From an uncultured Aquabacterium sp. (GTDB lineage: Bacteria > Pseudomonadota > Gammaproteobacteria > Burkholderiales > Burkholderiaceae_C), in contig NZ_CAJYGK010000016.1 in NCBI RefSeq assembly GCF_913773725.1, positions 62,001-126,000 on the forward strand: 64,000 nt of DNA, in the 5' to 3' direction. Within the stretch, counting starts at the first letter, position 1. Each line of letters opens with the position of its first letter. The notes under the pieces were generated by a model, which did no database searches, was not told the origin of the DNA, and was given only the letters and a program-made list of their open reading frames with translations. The position numbers and the translations under genes are program-made. Below are positions 46,282 through 56,381 of the stretch, one piece after another.

Positions 46282-46518
46282 ATGAAAACCCTTTTCGCCA
46301 TTGCACCCCTTGCAATCGCGTTGAGCTTCGTCGGACAAGAAGGCGAGCCCCGCTCTGCCCAGGGCGCCGCTCAAGCCGCCGCCCGCACCGACCTGGCCCA
46401 CGCGGTCCGTACGCCGGCCCACCGCACGCCCCCGCAACTGCTGGGTACCGTGGCACATGGTGATCGCCTGCCTGCCATGCCCCTGTCCACCGTGCTGGAC
46501 ACCCCCCATCGCCGCTGA
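46282..46518 (+). CDS. hypothetical small secreted protein (uncertain)
   Basis: 78 aa from the ATG at 46282. The N-terminus MKTLFAIAPLAIALSFVG looks like a signal peptide; the remainder is polar, rich in Ala, Pro, Arg and His with no recognised domain. No good Shine-Dalgarno is visible within 12 bases, and the frame is open upstream to 46036 in the high-GC background. It sits between the feo operon and the thiC riboswitch with its own gap on each side. A real gene is possible but not established. Confidence 0.4.
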   Translation: MKTLFAIAPLAIALSFVGQEGEPRSAQGAAQAAARTDLAHAVRTPAHRTPPQLLGTVAHGDRLPAMPLSTVLDTPHRR

Positions 46519-46530
46519 CCGGCAGGGCCC

Positions 46531-46559
46531 TGGTCTCCACCGCCGGATCGCAGTACACT
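46531..46559 (+). promoter_or_regulatory. possible promoter of the thiamin operon
   Basis: TACACT at 46554-46559 is a good -10, with a weak TGGTCT 17 bases upstream (46531-46536). Transcription would start around 46566, just where the TPP riboswitch begins, which supports the call. Confidence 0.45.
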
Positions 46560-46567
46560 GCGCCTTG

Positions 46568-46665
46568 CTCCGGGGTGTGCTGTGCGTGAAATCCGCGCGC
46601 AGTGCTGAGATGGATAACCGAACCCGTTGAACTTGATCCGGTTCATACCGGCGAAAGAAGAGCTG
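46568..46665 (+). ncRNA. TPP riboswitch (THI element) upstream of thiC
   Basis: Contains the conserved blocks of the thiamin pyrophosphate aptamer in order: CTCCGGGGTG at the P1/P2 start, GTGCTGAGAT, AACCCGTTGAACTTGATCCG and GGTTCATACCGGCG, then AAAGAAGAG closing P1. The CUGAGA and ACCCG/GAUCYGG blocks are diagnostic. It is followed by about 160 nucleotides to the thiC ATG, enough for an expression platform. TPP binding would lower expression of thiC-thiO-thiS-thiG-thiDE. Confidence 0.95.
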
Positions 46666-46730
46666 TCCTGCCTGGGCCGCATGGCGACCTGCGCGGGTGC
46701 GGCTTCAGATTGAGGCCGCATGCCGCCTGA

Positions 46731-48740
<2,010 letters not shown>

Positions 48741-48759
48741 GTGAACGCGGGGCAAGACG

Positions 48760-49932
48760 ATGTCGAACTTCGCCTCTGACCGGCCCTGCCGCATCGGCGT
48801 GGCCGGCGCCGGCCTGCTGGGCCGGTTGTGCGCCTGGCACCTGAGCCGGCTCGGGCATGCGGTAAGCGTGTTCGATCCGGCCCCCGGCCCGGCGCCCCGG
48901 CACGATGGCCAGGGTGCTGCAGGCTTCACGGCCGCCGGCATGCTGAGCCCGCTGGCCGAGCTGGACGCCGCCGAACCCGACGTGGCCGGCCGCGGCTGGC
49001 ACAGCATTCCGCGGTGGGCGGCCATCGCGGCGGAACTGGTTGCCGGAACGGCGGGCGAGCCACCCATGGCGCGCCGGGGCAGCCTGATGGTGGCGCACGG
49101 GCCGGACCTGGGCGCGGCCCGCCGGGTGCTGGCCCGGCTGGACCAGCCCATGCCGGGTCAGCCCGCCTGGGCCCACCCTCGCTCGCTGTCACCCGCCGAG
49201 CTGGCGACGCTGGAGCCGGATCTGCACGGCAGCGGCGGGCCGCTGCACGCCTGGCTGCTGCCCGGAGAGGGGCACCTGGACACCGTGACCATGCTGCAGG
49301 GGCTGCACGACACGGCCCCCTCGGTGCGATGGCACTGGGGCCAGCATGTGGCAGCCACCCAACCGGGCGCGTTGCAGCTGGCCGATGGCAGCCACCACCG
49401 CTTCGACCTGGTCGTCGACGTGCGGGGCACGGGCGCGCGGCCCGACGCGCCCGTGCGGGGCGTCCGGGGCGAGGTGGTGTGGCTGCACGCCCCGGGGCTG
49501 CAACTGCAGCGGCCGGTGCGCCTGCTGCACCCGCGTCATCGGGTCTACATCGTCCCCCGGTCGGGGCAGCGCGTGCTGGTCGGCGCCAGCGAGCTCGAAA
49601 CCGAAGACCGCTCGCCCATGTCGCTGCGCACCGCTGTGGAGCTGATGGCGGCGGCGCACAGCGTGATCCCCGCGCTGGCCGAGGCCCGCATCCTGCGGCT
49701 GGACACCAACCTGCGCCCTGCCCTGCCCGACAACCGGCCGCAGGTCGTGGTCAACGACGGGCTGGTGCGGCTCAACGGCCTGTATCGGCATGGCTGGCTG
49801 CTGGCCCCCTCGGTGGTCGATGAGGCCCTGGGCCGGCTGGGCTGCCCCCCCCTGCCCAGCGCTGGCCACGAACCGCACCCGCCCGCCGCGGTTTCGGCGT
49901 CCCGCCCCCGACCCGAAAGGCTCGTGTCATGA
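48760..49932 (+). CDS. thiO: glycine oxidase-type FAD-dependent oxidoreductase ThiO
   Basis: Probably oxidises glycine to iminoacetate for thiazole formation. 390 aa: the FAD dinucleotide fold RIGVAGAGLLGRLCAWHLSR near the N-terminus, GFTAAGMLSPLAELDAAE, GEGHLDTVTML, YIVPRSGQRVLVGASELE, and the C-terminal FAD contact LNGLYRHGWLLAPSVVDE. The last motif normally reads GHxRNGxLLAP, here GLYRHGWLLAP. Its stop overlaps thiS by ATGA. Function is inferred from fold and operon position. Confidence 0.9.
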   Translation: MSNFASDRPCRIGVAGAGLLGRLCAWHLSRLGHAVSVFDPAPGPAPRHDGQGAAGFTAAGMLSPLAELDAAEPDVAGRGWHSIPRWAAIAAELVAGTAGEPPMARRGSLMVAHGPDLGAARRVLARLDQPMPGQPAWAHPRSLSPAELATLEPDLHGSGGPLHAWLLPGEGHLDTVTMLQGLHDTAPSVRWHWGQHVAATQPGALQLADGSHHRFDLVVDVRGTGARPDAPVRGVRGEVVWLHAPGLQLQRPVRLLHPRHRVYIVPRSGQRVLVGASELETEDRSPMSLRTAVELMAAAHSVIPALAEARILRLDTNLRPALPDNRPQVVVNDGLVRLNGLYRHGWLLAPSVVDEALGRLGCPPLPSAGHEPHPPAAVSASRPRPERLVS

Positions 49933-50159
49933 GCGACCCAACCCATATCACGCTCCACACCGACCAGGGCCCGCTGCAACTGCCTTCGGGCAGCAGCCTG
50001 GCAGACGCCGTGGCGCGCCTGCTGGCGGGCACCGAGCAGGACCCCGTCAGTGTGGCCACGGCCGTCAACGGCCACTTCGTGCCGCGTCACGCGCGCGCCG
50101 GGCACCGTCTGTCCGACGGTGACACGGTGCTGTGCTTTTCCCCGATCACCGGAGGCTGA
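49929..50159 (+). CDS. thiS: sulfur carrier protein ThiS
   Basis: Ubiquitin-like sulfur donor of 76 aa ending in the activated Gly-Gly (FSPITGG). The core matches ThiS ([12 protein letters not shown] and [12 protein letters not shown]). The N-terminal part is slightly longer than E. coli ThiS (66 aa). Overlaps thiO by four bases and is followed by thiG within three bases; GGAGG for thiG lies at the thiS end. Confidence 0.94.
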   Translation: MSDPTHITLHTDQGPLQLPSGSSLADAVARLLAGTEQDPVSVATAVNGHFVPRHARAGHRLSDGDTVLCFSPITGG

Positions 50160-50161
50160 AC

Positions 50162-50980
50162 GTGTCCCCCACTTCCACACTGGCTGACACCTGGCGCATT
50201 GGCGACACGGTGCTGCACAGCCGCTTTTTGCTCGGCACGGCCGGCTACCCTTCCCCGCAGACCTTGCAGGATGCCATCGAGGCCTCCGGCAGCCAGGTGC
50301 TCACGCTGGGGCTCAAGCGCACGCTGGCCGTGCCGGGCGGCGGCGACAACGGCTTCGTGCAGATCATCCGCGACACGGCGCGGGCCCGCGGCGCGCACCT
50401 GCTTCCCAACACCGCCGGATGCCGCAGTGCGCGCGAGGCCATCACACTGGCCCACATGGCGCGCGAGCTGCTGGACACGCACTGGATCAAGCTCGAGGTC
50501 GTCGGTGACGAGCAGACCCTGCAGCCCGACCCGTTCGAACTGGTGACCGCGGCACGCCAGCTGGTCGCCGATGGCTTCGAGGTGCTGCCTTACTGCACAG
50601 ACGACCTGGTCAGCGCCCAGCGCCTGGTCGATGCAGGCTGCCGCATCCTGATGCCCTGGGCCGCCCCGATCGGCTCGGGCCTGGGCCTGCTCAACCCCTG
50701 GGCCTTGCGCACGCTGCGGGCCCGCCTGCCTGACCTCACGCTGATCGTCGACGCGGGGCTGGGCGCGCCGTCGCATGCGGCGGCGGCGATGGAACTGGGC
50801 TTCGACGCCGTGCTGCTGAACTCGGCCGTGTCGCAATCCAAGGACCCCGTGCGCATGGCCGCCGCGTTCCGCGACGCTGTGGCCGGCGGACGCGCAGGCC
50901 ACCTTGCCGGACTGATGCCCACCAGCGACGTGGCCATCGCGACCACGCCGGTGGGTGGGCAGCCCTTCGTGCTGCTGTGA
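50162..50980 (+). CDS. thiG: thiazole synthase ThiG
   Basis: TIM-barrel enzyme that forms the thiazole phosphate from DXP, ThiS-thiocarboxylate and iminoglycine. 272 aa from the GTG at 50162, preceded by GGAGG. Motifs: [14 protein letters not shown], the Schiff-base Lys region [68 protein letters not shown] and [11 protein letters not shown]. Open frame to 50132 lies within thiS. Confidence 0.96.
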   Translation: MSPTSTLADTWRIGDTVLHSRFLLGTAGYPSPQTLQDAIEASGSQVLTLGLKRTLAVPGGGDNGFVQIIRDTARARGAHLLPNTAGCRSAREAITLAHMARELLDTHWIKLEVVGDEQTLQPDPFELVTAARQLVADGFEVLPYCTDDLVSAQRLVDAGCRILMPWAAPIGSGLGLLNPWALRTLRARLPDLTLIVDAGLGAPSHAAAAMELGFDAVLLNSAVSQSKDPVRMAAAFRDAVAGGRAGHLAGLMPTSDVAIATTPVGGQPFVLL

Positions 50981-50999
50981 CCTTTCGCCCCCTAAGCGC

Positions 51000-52730
51000 A
51001 TGACCATTTCGCAGCCCCTCTCCGCGCCTGACGCACCGGCGCGCCCCGTTGTGTGGAGCATCGCCGGCCTGGACACGTCCGGGGGTGCGGGCCTGAGCGC
51101 CGACCAGCGCGCGGCCGACGCGCTCGGCGTGCACCTGTGCCCGATCGCGGCGGTGCTGACCGCACAGCATTCGCGCGGCGTCGAAGCCCTGTTTCCGGTT
51201 CCACCCGAGCAACTGCAGGCCCAACTCAGCGCCCTGGCCACCGACCTGCCACCACGGGTGATCAAGACCGGCCTGCTGGGCAGCGTGGCCGCAGTGCAGA
51301 TCGTCGCGCGCTGGGTCGACCACTTCCGCGCCAGCACCCCACCCGGCCTGGATCCGCACCGGCATCTGGCCCTGGTGATCGACCCGGTGCTGGGCGCTTC
51401 GGCGGGTGGCACGCCATTCAGCACCGAAGCCGTGCTGGAGGCGTACCGGCAGTGGCTGTTGCCACGGGCCACGGTGGTGACGCCGAACCGCGCCGAGGCC
51501 CGCAGGCTGTTGAAGCGTCCCGGCGGACATGGCGCGCCGCGTCAGGATCTGCCCGCGCTCGCGGTCGACCTCATGGCGCTGGGGGCGCGCAGCGTGGTCA
51601 TCACGGGTGGCGACGCCCCGCATCATCACCCGACGGGGCCGGCTTCCGCAAGCTGGTGCGTGGACTGGCTGGCCACCCCGCAGGCCCATGGCTGGCTGTG
51701 CGCCCCGCGCATCGACACGCCTCACCACCATGGCACCGGCTGCACCTTTGCCACCGGGGTGGCGGGCGCGTGGGCCCGGGGCCATGTGGATGCCGACGCC
51801 GTGGTGCTGGCCCACATGCTGACCCGCGACGCCCTGGCCGGGGCCCATGCGGCGGGCGCCGGGGCCGGGCCCGTGAAGGCCCGGGACGGCTTTGCTTTAC
51901 CGGGCCGGGCCGGCCTGCCTTGGCTGGGGCTGGGCGACGAGTTGCCATGGCAGTTGCTTCACGGCGCACCGACCTCGGAAACAGCGCCAGCCGACGCGCT
52001 TCGCATCCCGCCGTTGTTTGCCCCATTCAGGGCCCCTTGCGACGGGCTCTACGGCATCCTGCCCGACGGCGATGAGCTGGGCCACGCGGTGGCAGCGGGC
52101 CTGCGGCTGGTGCAACTCAGGCACAAGCCCCGTGACGGCCTGGATCATCACCTGGCTCAGAGCCTGAGCCACTGCGCACAGCACGGCGCCCAGCTGTTCG
52201 TGAACGACCACTGGCGGGATGCCTTGGCGCTGCCCCCGCGGGTGTCGGCCGAACCGGGTTTTCGCCTGGGGCTGCACCTCGGGCAGGAAGACCTGCTGGC
52301 CCTGAGCCTCGACGACCGGCAGCGGCTGCTGGCCGAGCGCGACCGAGTGATGCTGGGGCTGAGCTCGCACAGCCTGTGGGAACTGGCCCGCGCGGCCGGC
52401 TGCGGCGCCAGCCTGATCGCCTGCGGCCCCGTGATGCCCACGACCACCAAGGACATGCCGTGGCGCCCCCAGGGCGAGCACAACCTGCGCTGGTGGGTGG
52501 CGCACAGCCCCGCGCCGGTGGTCGCCATCGGCGGGCTGCTGACGGCGCAGGATGTGGCGCGCTTTGCGGCCTGCGGCCCGGCCGCGGTGTGCGTCGTGCG
52601 CGGCCTGGGTCAGGGGGCGCACGACATGGCCGGCCGGATACCGCCGCTCAGGGCGGCCGCGGCCACGCCGCAGGACGGCCGGCCGGCACCGGCCTTGCCA
52701 GAGCCGGTTCTGGACACCGGCCCGGGCTGA
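51000..52730 (+). CDS. thiDE: bifunctional HMP(-P) kinase / thiamin-phosphate synthase (ThiD-ThiE fusion)
   Basis: 576-aa fusion. Residues 1-285 are a ThiD ribokinase-type domain: WSIAGLDTSGGAGLSADQRA, KTGLLGSVAAVQ, VVTPNRAEARRLL and the catalytic HHHGTGCTFATG. After a linker, residues about 335-560 are ThiE: GLYGILPDGDELGHAV, LVQLRHKP, LFVNDHWRDALAL, GLHLGQEDL and GPVMPTTTKDMPW. It therefore makes HMP-PP and couples it to the thiazole phosphate made by the upstream genes. The start is the ATG at 51000, 19 bases after thiG. Last gene of the operon. Confidence 0.93.
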   Translation: MTISQPLSAPDAPARPVVWSIAGLDTSGGAGLSADQRAADALGVHLCPIAAVLTAQHSRGVEALFPVPPEQLQAQLSALATDLPPRVIKTGLLGSVAAVQIVARWVDHFRASTPPGLDPHRHLALVIDPVLGASAGGTPFSTEAVLEAYRQWLLPRATVVTPNRAEARRLLKRPGGHGAPRQDLPALAVDLMALGARSVVITGGDAPHHHPTGPASASWCVDWLATPQAHGWLCAPRIDTPHHHGTGCTFATGVAGAWARGHVDADAVVLAHMLTRDALAGAHAAGAGAGPVKARDGFALPGRAGLPWLGLGDELPWQLLHGAPTSETAPADALRIPPLFAPFRAPCDGLYGILPDGDELGHAVAAGLRLVQLRHKPRDGLDHHLAQSLSHCAQHGAQLFVNDHWRDALALPPRVSAEPGFRLGLHLGQEDLLALSLDDRQRLLAERDRVMLGLSSHSLWELARAAGCGASLIACGPVMPTTTKDMPWRPQGEHNLRWWVAHSPAPVVAIGGLLTAQDVARFAACGPAAVCVVRGLGQGAHDMAGRIPPLRAAAATPQDGRPAPALPEPVLDTGPG

Positions 52731-52740
52731 AGCGCCAGGT

Positions 52741-53226
52741 TCAGCTGTCCAGCGGGCGCAATTCGCCGCCTTCGAGCCACTCGCGCAGGGTGGTCACCAT
52801 GTCGCGGTCGTTGTGCAGCCAGGCGCTGTGCCGGTAATCGTTGTAATAGGCTTCCTCGTCTGTCTGCGCGCCCAGCGCCTCGTAGACGAAGCGCAGCACC
52901 ATCTGGCGGGGCTGCGGCTCCTCGATGCAGATCGTCAGGCGGATGGGGGCGGTGTCGCCATGGGCTTCGGGCGTGAACACCAGGCTGTCCTCGGCGGCCA
53001 CGCGAACCTGGTCTTTCAGGGTGTGCGGACCGAACCGCAGGGTGCGGGTGATGAGCCCAGGCTCGGACTCGGCCCAGTCGCACTGCTCCGGCCCGTTGGG
53101 AAAGCGCTGCGGCGCCTTGACCCGCTGCATCAGCCCGAGCCACAACTGCGCCCGGGTGAAGCTCAGCGTCATGGCGCTGTACGCGGGATCGGGGGAGTTG
53201 ATTTCGATGAGGTGTTCGAATCGCAT
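52741..53226 (-). CDS. DUF1857 (AtaL-like, SRPBCC fold) family protein
   Basis: 161-aa soluble protein, MRFEHLIEINSPDPA at the N-terminus and FTRAQLWLGLMQRVKAPQRF next, as in DUF1857/AtaL proteins of the START/SRPBCC superfamily. A hydrophobic cavity for a small ligand is expected, but neither ligand nor role is known. It converges with thiDE (10-base gap) and is divergent from bioB with about 110 bases between starts. Confidence 0.8.
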   Translation of the reverse strand: MRFEHLIEINSPDPAYSAMTLSFTRAQLWLGLMQRVKAPQRFPNGPEQCDWAESEPGLITRTLRFGPHTLKDQVRVAAEDSLVFTPEAHGDTAPIRLTICIEEPQPRQMVLRFVYEALGAQTDEEAYYNDYRHSAWLHNDRDMVTTLREWLEGGELRPLDS

Positions 53227-53337
53227 GGCCCGAGCTTAACGCCGATGCGTCAGGCAGACTAAACTTCGCCCTGGGGCCCACAAGGCCCCGCTGCTTTTGT
53301 CTGTTCACACCTGCCGCGAACCGGCGCGGCCCGCCCC

Positions 53338-54435
53338 ATGTCCCAGTGCGCCACCTCCTCCACCGCCGCCCCCGTGTCCGAACCGGCCGCCCAGCCCGTT
53401 CAGATCGTGCCCCGCAAGGCGGTGCTCAACAGCCACGGCTGTGGCGGCGACTGCACCGACCCGAACTTCGACAACGGCCGCTGGCCGCGCTCGAAGGTGC
53501 TGGCGCTGTTCAATCTGCCCTTCAACGACCTGCTGTGGCAGGCCCAGCAGGTGCACCGCCAGCACTGGGACGCCAACGAGATCGAACATGCCACGCTGCT
53601 GTCGGTCAAGACGGGCGGCTGCCCCGAGGACTGTGGCTACTGCCCGCAATCGGCCAGCTACGACACGGGCGTGGAAGCCAGCAAGCTGATGTCGCCCGAG
53701 CAGGTGCGTGAGGCCGTCGTGGCCGCGCGTGACGCGGGCGCCAGCCGTTTCTGCATGGGCGCAGCCTGGCGTGCGCCGAAGGACCGCGACATCGAAAAAG
53801 TGGCCGAGCTGATCGGCGTGATCAAGGAAGAAGGCCTGGAAGCCTGCTGCACGCTGGGCATGCTGACCGACACCCAGGCACAGGCCCTCAAGGACGCCGG
53901 CCTGGACTACTACAACCACAACCTCGACACCGCACCCGAGCTGTACGGCGACATCATCACCACGCGTGACATGCAGGACCGCCTGGACACGCTGGCCCAC
54001 GTGCGCAACGCCAGCATCAAGGTGTGCAGCGGCGGCATCGTCGGCATGGGTGAAACGCGCGAGGGCCGCGCCGGCCTGATCGCCCAGCTGGCCAACCTGC
54101 CCACCTATCCCGAATCGGTGCCGATCAACGACCTGGTTCGGGTGCCCGGCACGCCACTGGCCGACACGCCGCAGCTCGACCCGCTGGAGTTCGTGCGCAC
54201 CATCGCCGTGGCCCGCATCACCATGCCCACGGCCCGCGTGCGCCTATCGGCCGGACGCCAGCAGATGAGCGAAGCGGTGCAGGCGCTGTGTTTCCTGGCC
54301 GGCGCCAATTCGATCTTCTACGGCGACAAGCTGCTGACCACCGGCAACCCCGAGTTCGACAAGGATCAGGCGCTGATGGCCAAGCTGGGCCTCAAGAGCG
54401 GCAAGGCCGTGACGGCCAAGGCACAGGCCGCCTGA
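53338..54435 (+). CDS. bioB: biotin synthase
   Basis: Radical-SAM enzyme inserting sulfur into dethiobiotin. 365 aa: radical-SAM cluster [13 protein letters not shown] with Cys95, Cys99 and Cys102, [15 protein letters not shown] segment [11 protein letters not shown], the [12 protein letters not shown] block and GGIVGMGE. The [2Fe-2S] ligand region includes the conserved Arg in [11 protein letters not shown]. The N-terminus has an extra segment (residues 27-50) with two cysteines, HGCGGDC (Cys35, Cys39), which is not in E. coli BioB. No other bio genes are in the window. Confidence 0.95.
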   Translation: MSQCATSSTAAPVSEPAAQPVQIVPRKAVLNSHGCGGDCTDPNFDNGRWPRSKVLALFNLPFNDLLWQAQQVHRQHWDANEIEHATLLSVKTGGCPEDCGYCPQSASYDTGVEASKLMSPEQVREAVVAARDAGASRFCMGAAWRAPKDRDIEKVAELIGVIKEEGLEACCTLGMLTDTQAQALKDAGLDYYNHNLDTAPELYGDIITTRDMQDRLDTLAHVRNASIKVCSGGIVGMGETREGRAGLIAQLANLPTYPESVPINDLVRVPGTPLADTPQLDPLEFVRTIAVARITMPTARVRLSAGRQQMSEAVQALCFLAGANSIFYGDKLLTTGNPEFDKDQALMAKLGLKSGKAVTAKAQAA

Positions 54436-54443
54436 TCCCGACG

Positions 54444-54484
54444 CATCCGGCCGACATGCCCGAAAAAGGGCATCCGGTCGGATG
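54444..54484 (+). terminator. large hairpin downstream of bioB, possible terminator
   Basis: Near-perfect inverted repeat with arms beginning CATCCG and ending CGGATG and an inner ATGCCC/GGGCAT stem around GAAAAA. It starts 8 bases after the bioB stop. No T-run follows, so Rho-independent termination is uncertain; mRNA 3'-end protection is an alternative. Confidence 0.5.
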
Positions 54485-54523
54485 TCACGCCTCCGATTTG
54501 ATCTGGCTCAGATCGAGGGGAAC

Positions 54524-54558
54524 ATGCGGGCTGCACGCCATTGCAGCCCGGCCCGCAT
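54524..54558 (+). repeat. second hairpin upstream of ppk2
   Basis: GGCTGCA (54529-54535) and TGCAGCC (54542-54548) form a perfect 7-bp stem with a 6-base loop; outer ATGCG/CGCAT (54524-54528, 54554-54558) can extend it with a 5-base bulge. It ends 40 bases before the ppk2 ATG and may be in its 5' leader. Confidence 0.5.
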
Positions 54559-54598
54559 GAGCGTACGTTCGATTGTTTCAGAACGATGACACACGCTC

Positions 54599-55774
54599 AT
54601 GGACAAACCCGCCAAGCCTGCCTCTTCCCGCTCTGCCGCCACACGCACCACGCCGCGCGCCGCATCCCGGCCGGCGCGCACCCCGCGTCGCGCCGTGGCA
54701 GGTGACGTCATCCACAGCACCCGCCCCGACCACATCGAAGCCGCCGTGGCCCGCGAGGCCACCGAGGCCCGCCAGTACGCCCAGGTGGCGGCGCTCGACG
54801 ACATCGTGCGGCAGACCCCGCCGGAAGAACTGGCCCGCGCGATCGACGCGCTGCTGGACGGGGCCTCGCCGGACGACGCGGCCGTGCTGCGCGCCGCGCT
54901 GCAGGGGCGGCTTGACCGCCACGCCCCGCGCGTCAACCCCGACGAAGAGCTGGCGCCCACGTGGCGCGATGCCTCGACCTACCCCTACCGCAACCTCATG
55001 GCCCGCAAGAGCTATGAGAAACAGAAGTACCGCCTGCAGGTGGAACTGCTGAAGCTGCAGGCCTGGGTCAAGGCGACCGGCCAGAAGGTGGTGATCCTGT
55101 TCGAGGGACGTGACGCCGCCGGCAAGGGCGGCACGATCAAGCGCTTCATGGAGCACCTCAACCCGCGGGGCGCCCGCGTGGTCGCGCTGGAAAAGCCCAG
55201 CGAAGTCGAAAAGGGCCAGTGGTACTTCCAGCGCTATGTGCAGCACCTGCCCACGGCCGGCGAGATCGTGCTGTTCGACCGCAGCTGGTACAACCGCGCG
55301 GGGGTGGAGCACGTGATGGGCTTCTGCTCGCCCGAGGAGTACCGGGAGTTCATGCGCCAGGCGCCGGAGTTCGAGCGCAACCTGGTGCGCTCGGGCATGC
55401 ACCTGATCAAGTTCTGGTTCTCGGTGAGCCGCAAGGAGCAGCGCCGCCGCTTCAAGGAGCGCGAAACGCACCCGCTCAAGCAGTGGAAACTCTCGCCGGT
55501 GGACCTGGCCTCGCTCGACAAGTGGGACGACTACACGCGCGCCAAGGAGGCGATGTTCTTCCACACCGACACGGCCGATGCGCCGTGGACCGTGATCAAG
55601 AGCGATTGCAAGAAGCGCGCACGCCTGAACGCCATGCGCTATGTGCTGCACAAGCTGCCCTACGCCAACCGCGATCTGAGCCACGTGGCCCAGCCCGACC
55701 CCTTGCTGGTGGGCCGCGCCAACGTGGTGTACGAACGCGGCGAGCACCCCGGCGAGGTGCCGGTGGAGGCCTGA
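54599..55774 (+). CDS. ppk2: polyphosphate kinase 2 (class I)
   Basis: Transfers phosphate between polyphosphate and nucleoside di-/triphosphates. 391 aa: a basic, Ala/Arg/Thr-rich N-terminal tail (residues 1-35), a helical region (45-115), then the PPK2 core. The core starts YPYRNLMARKSYEKQKYRLQ and has Walker A FEGRDAAGKGGTIKR (about 167-181) and the lid/Walker B motif FDRSWYNRAGVEHVMGF. FWFSVSRKEQRRRF and LSPVDLASLDKWDDY complete the core. The EEYREFM and single-domain arrangement point to class I, usually favouring GTP or ATP formation from polyP. The N-terminal tail is longer than in most class I enzymes. Confidence 0.93.
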   Translation: MDKPAKPASSRSAATRTTPRAASRPARTPRRAVAGDVIHSTRPDHIEAAVAREATEARQYAQVAALDDIVRQTPPEELARAIDALLDGASPDDAAVLRAALQGRLDRHAPRVNPDEELAPTWRDASTYPYRNLMARKSYEKQKYRLQVELLKLQAWVKATGQKVVILFEGRDAAGKGGTIKRFMEHLNPRGARVVALEKPSEVEKGQWYFQRYVQHLPTAGEIVLFDRSWYNRAGVEHVMGFCSPEEYREFMRQAPEFERNLVRSGMHLIKFWFSVSRKEQRRRFKERETHPLKQWKLSPVDLASLDKWDDYTRAKEAMFFHTDTADAPWTVIKSDCKKRARLNAMRYVLHKLPYANRDLSHVAQPDPLLVGRANVVYERGEHPGEVPVEA

Positions 55775-55807
55775 CCAAAGTGGCGTGGCGCGACGCCCGC
55801 GTAGGGG

Positions 55808-56302
55808 TCAGCGCCGGGCCTTGGGAACCCAGGCCCAGACCATGCGGGCCTCGATCGGAGTCTCGCCCGCGGCGTCGGTGATGCGCACGGCCACCGTCAC
55901 CTCGCCCTTGTCCTGGGTCTGCATGGCCGCAATCTGATCCGGCGACAGGGCGGCCGTTGCGCGCAGGTCGCCCTGGGCGCGCCGGAGGTAGTCGACCTGC
56001 ATGGTCTTGATCAGCGGCAGCTTGTCGTCCGGCAGGTGCATGCCCACACAGAAGCCCGTGGCGGTTTCGGCCAGCAAGGCCATGCCGGCCGCGTGCACGC
56101 CCTTGATGTGGTTCTGCACGGGGCGGCGGTTGCGGATGCCCACCACCACCTGGCGGGCGCTCACCTCCTCGAAGCGCAGCCCCGCCGTGCCCACCAGCGG
56201 CACGATGCGGCCAAGGATGAGGCTGACCAGGCGCACCCTCAGGGGCGTGGGCAGCCCTTCGAATCGGGCCAGGGTGCGGGCGAGCTGGTTGGGGCGGGAC
56301 AT
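55808..56302 (-). CDS. hotdog-fold DUF4442 / PaaI-like thioesterase family protein
   Basis: 164 aa from the ATG at 56302, preceded by GGAGG. The hotdog core is seen in VVGIRNRRPVQNHIKGVHAAGMALLAETATG, where the NHxxGxHAxA pattern marks the central helix of thioesterases, and in LIKTMQVDYLRRAQGDLRA. No signal peptide. It converges with ppk2. An acyl-CoA or related thioester substrate is likely, but the DUF4442 branch is uncharacterised. Confidence 0.82.
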   Translation of the reverse strand: MSRPNQLARTLARFEGLPTPLRVRLVSLILGRIVPLVGTAGLRFEEVSARQVVVGIRNRRPVQNHIKGVHAAGMALLAETATGFCVGMHLPDDKLPLIKTMQVDYLRRAQGDLRATAALSPDQIAAMQTQDKGEVTVAVRITDAAGETPIEARMVWAWVPKARR

Positions 56303-56381
56303 GGGCAAACCTCCGGACTTCAAGGAGGGTGATGGTAATGAATTTGGTACCGCGAAGAACCGATGTCGTTCGCGCCCGCGC

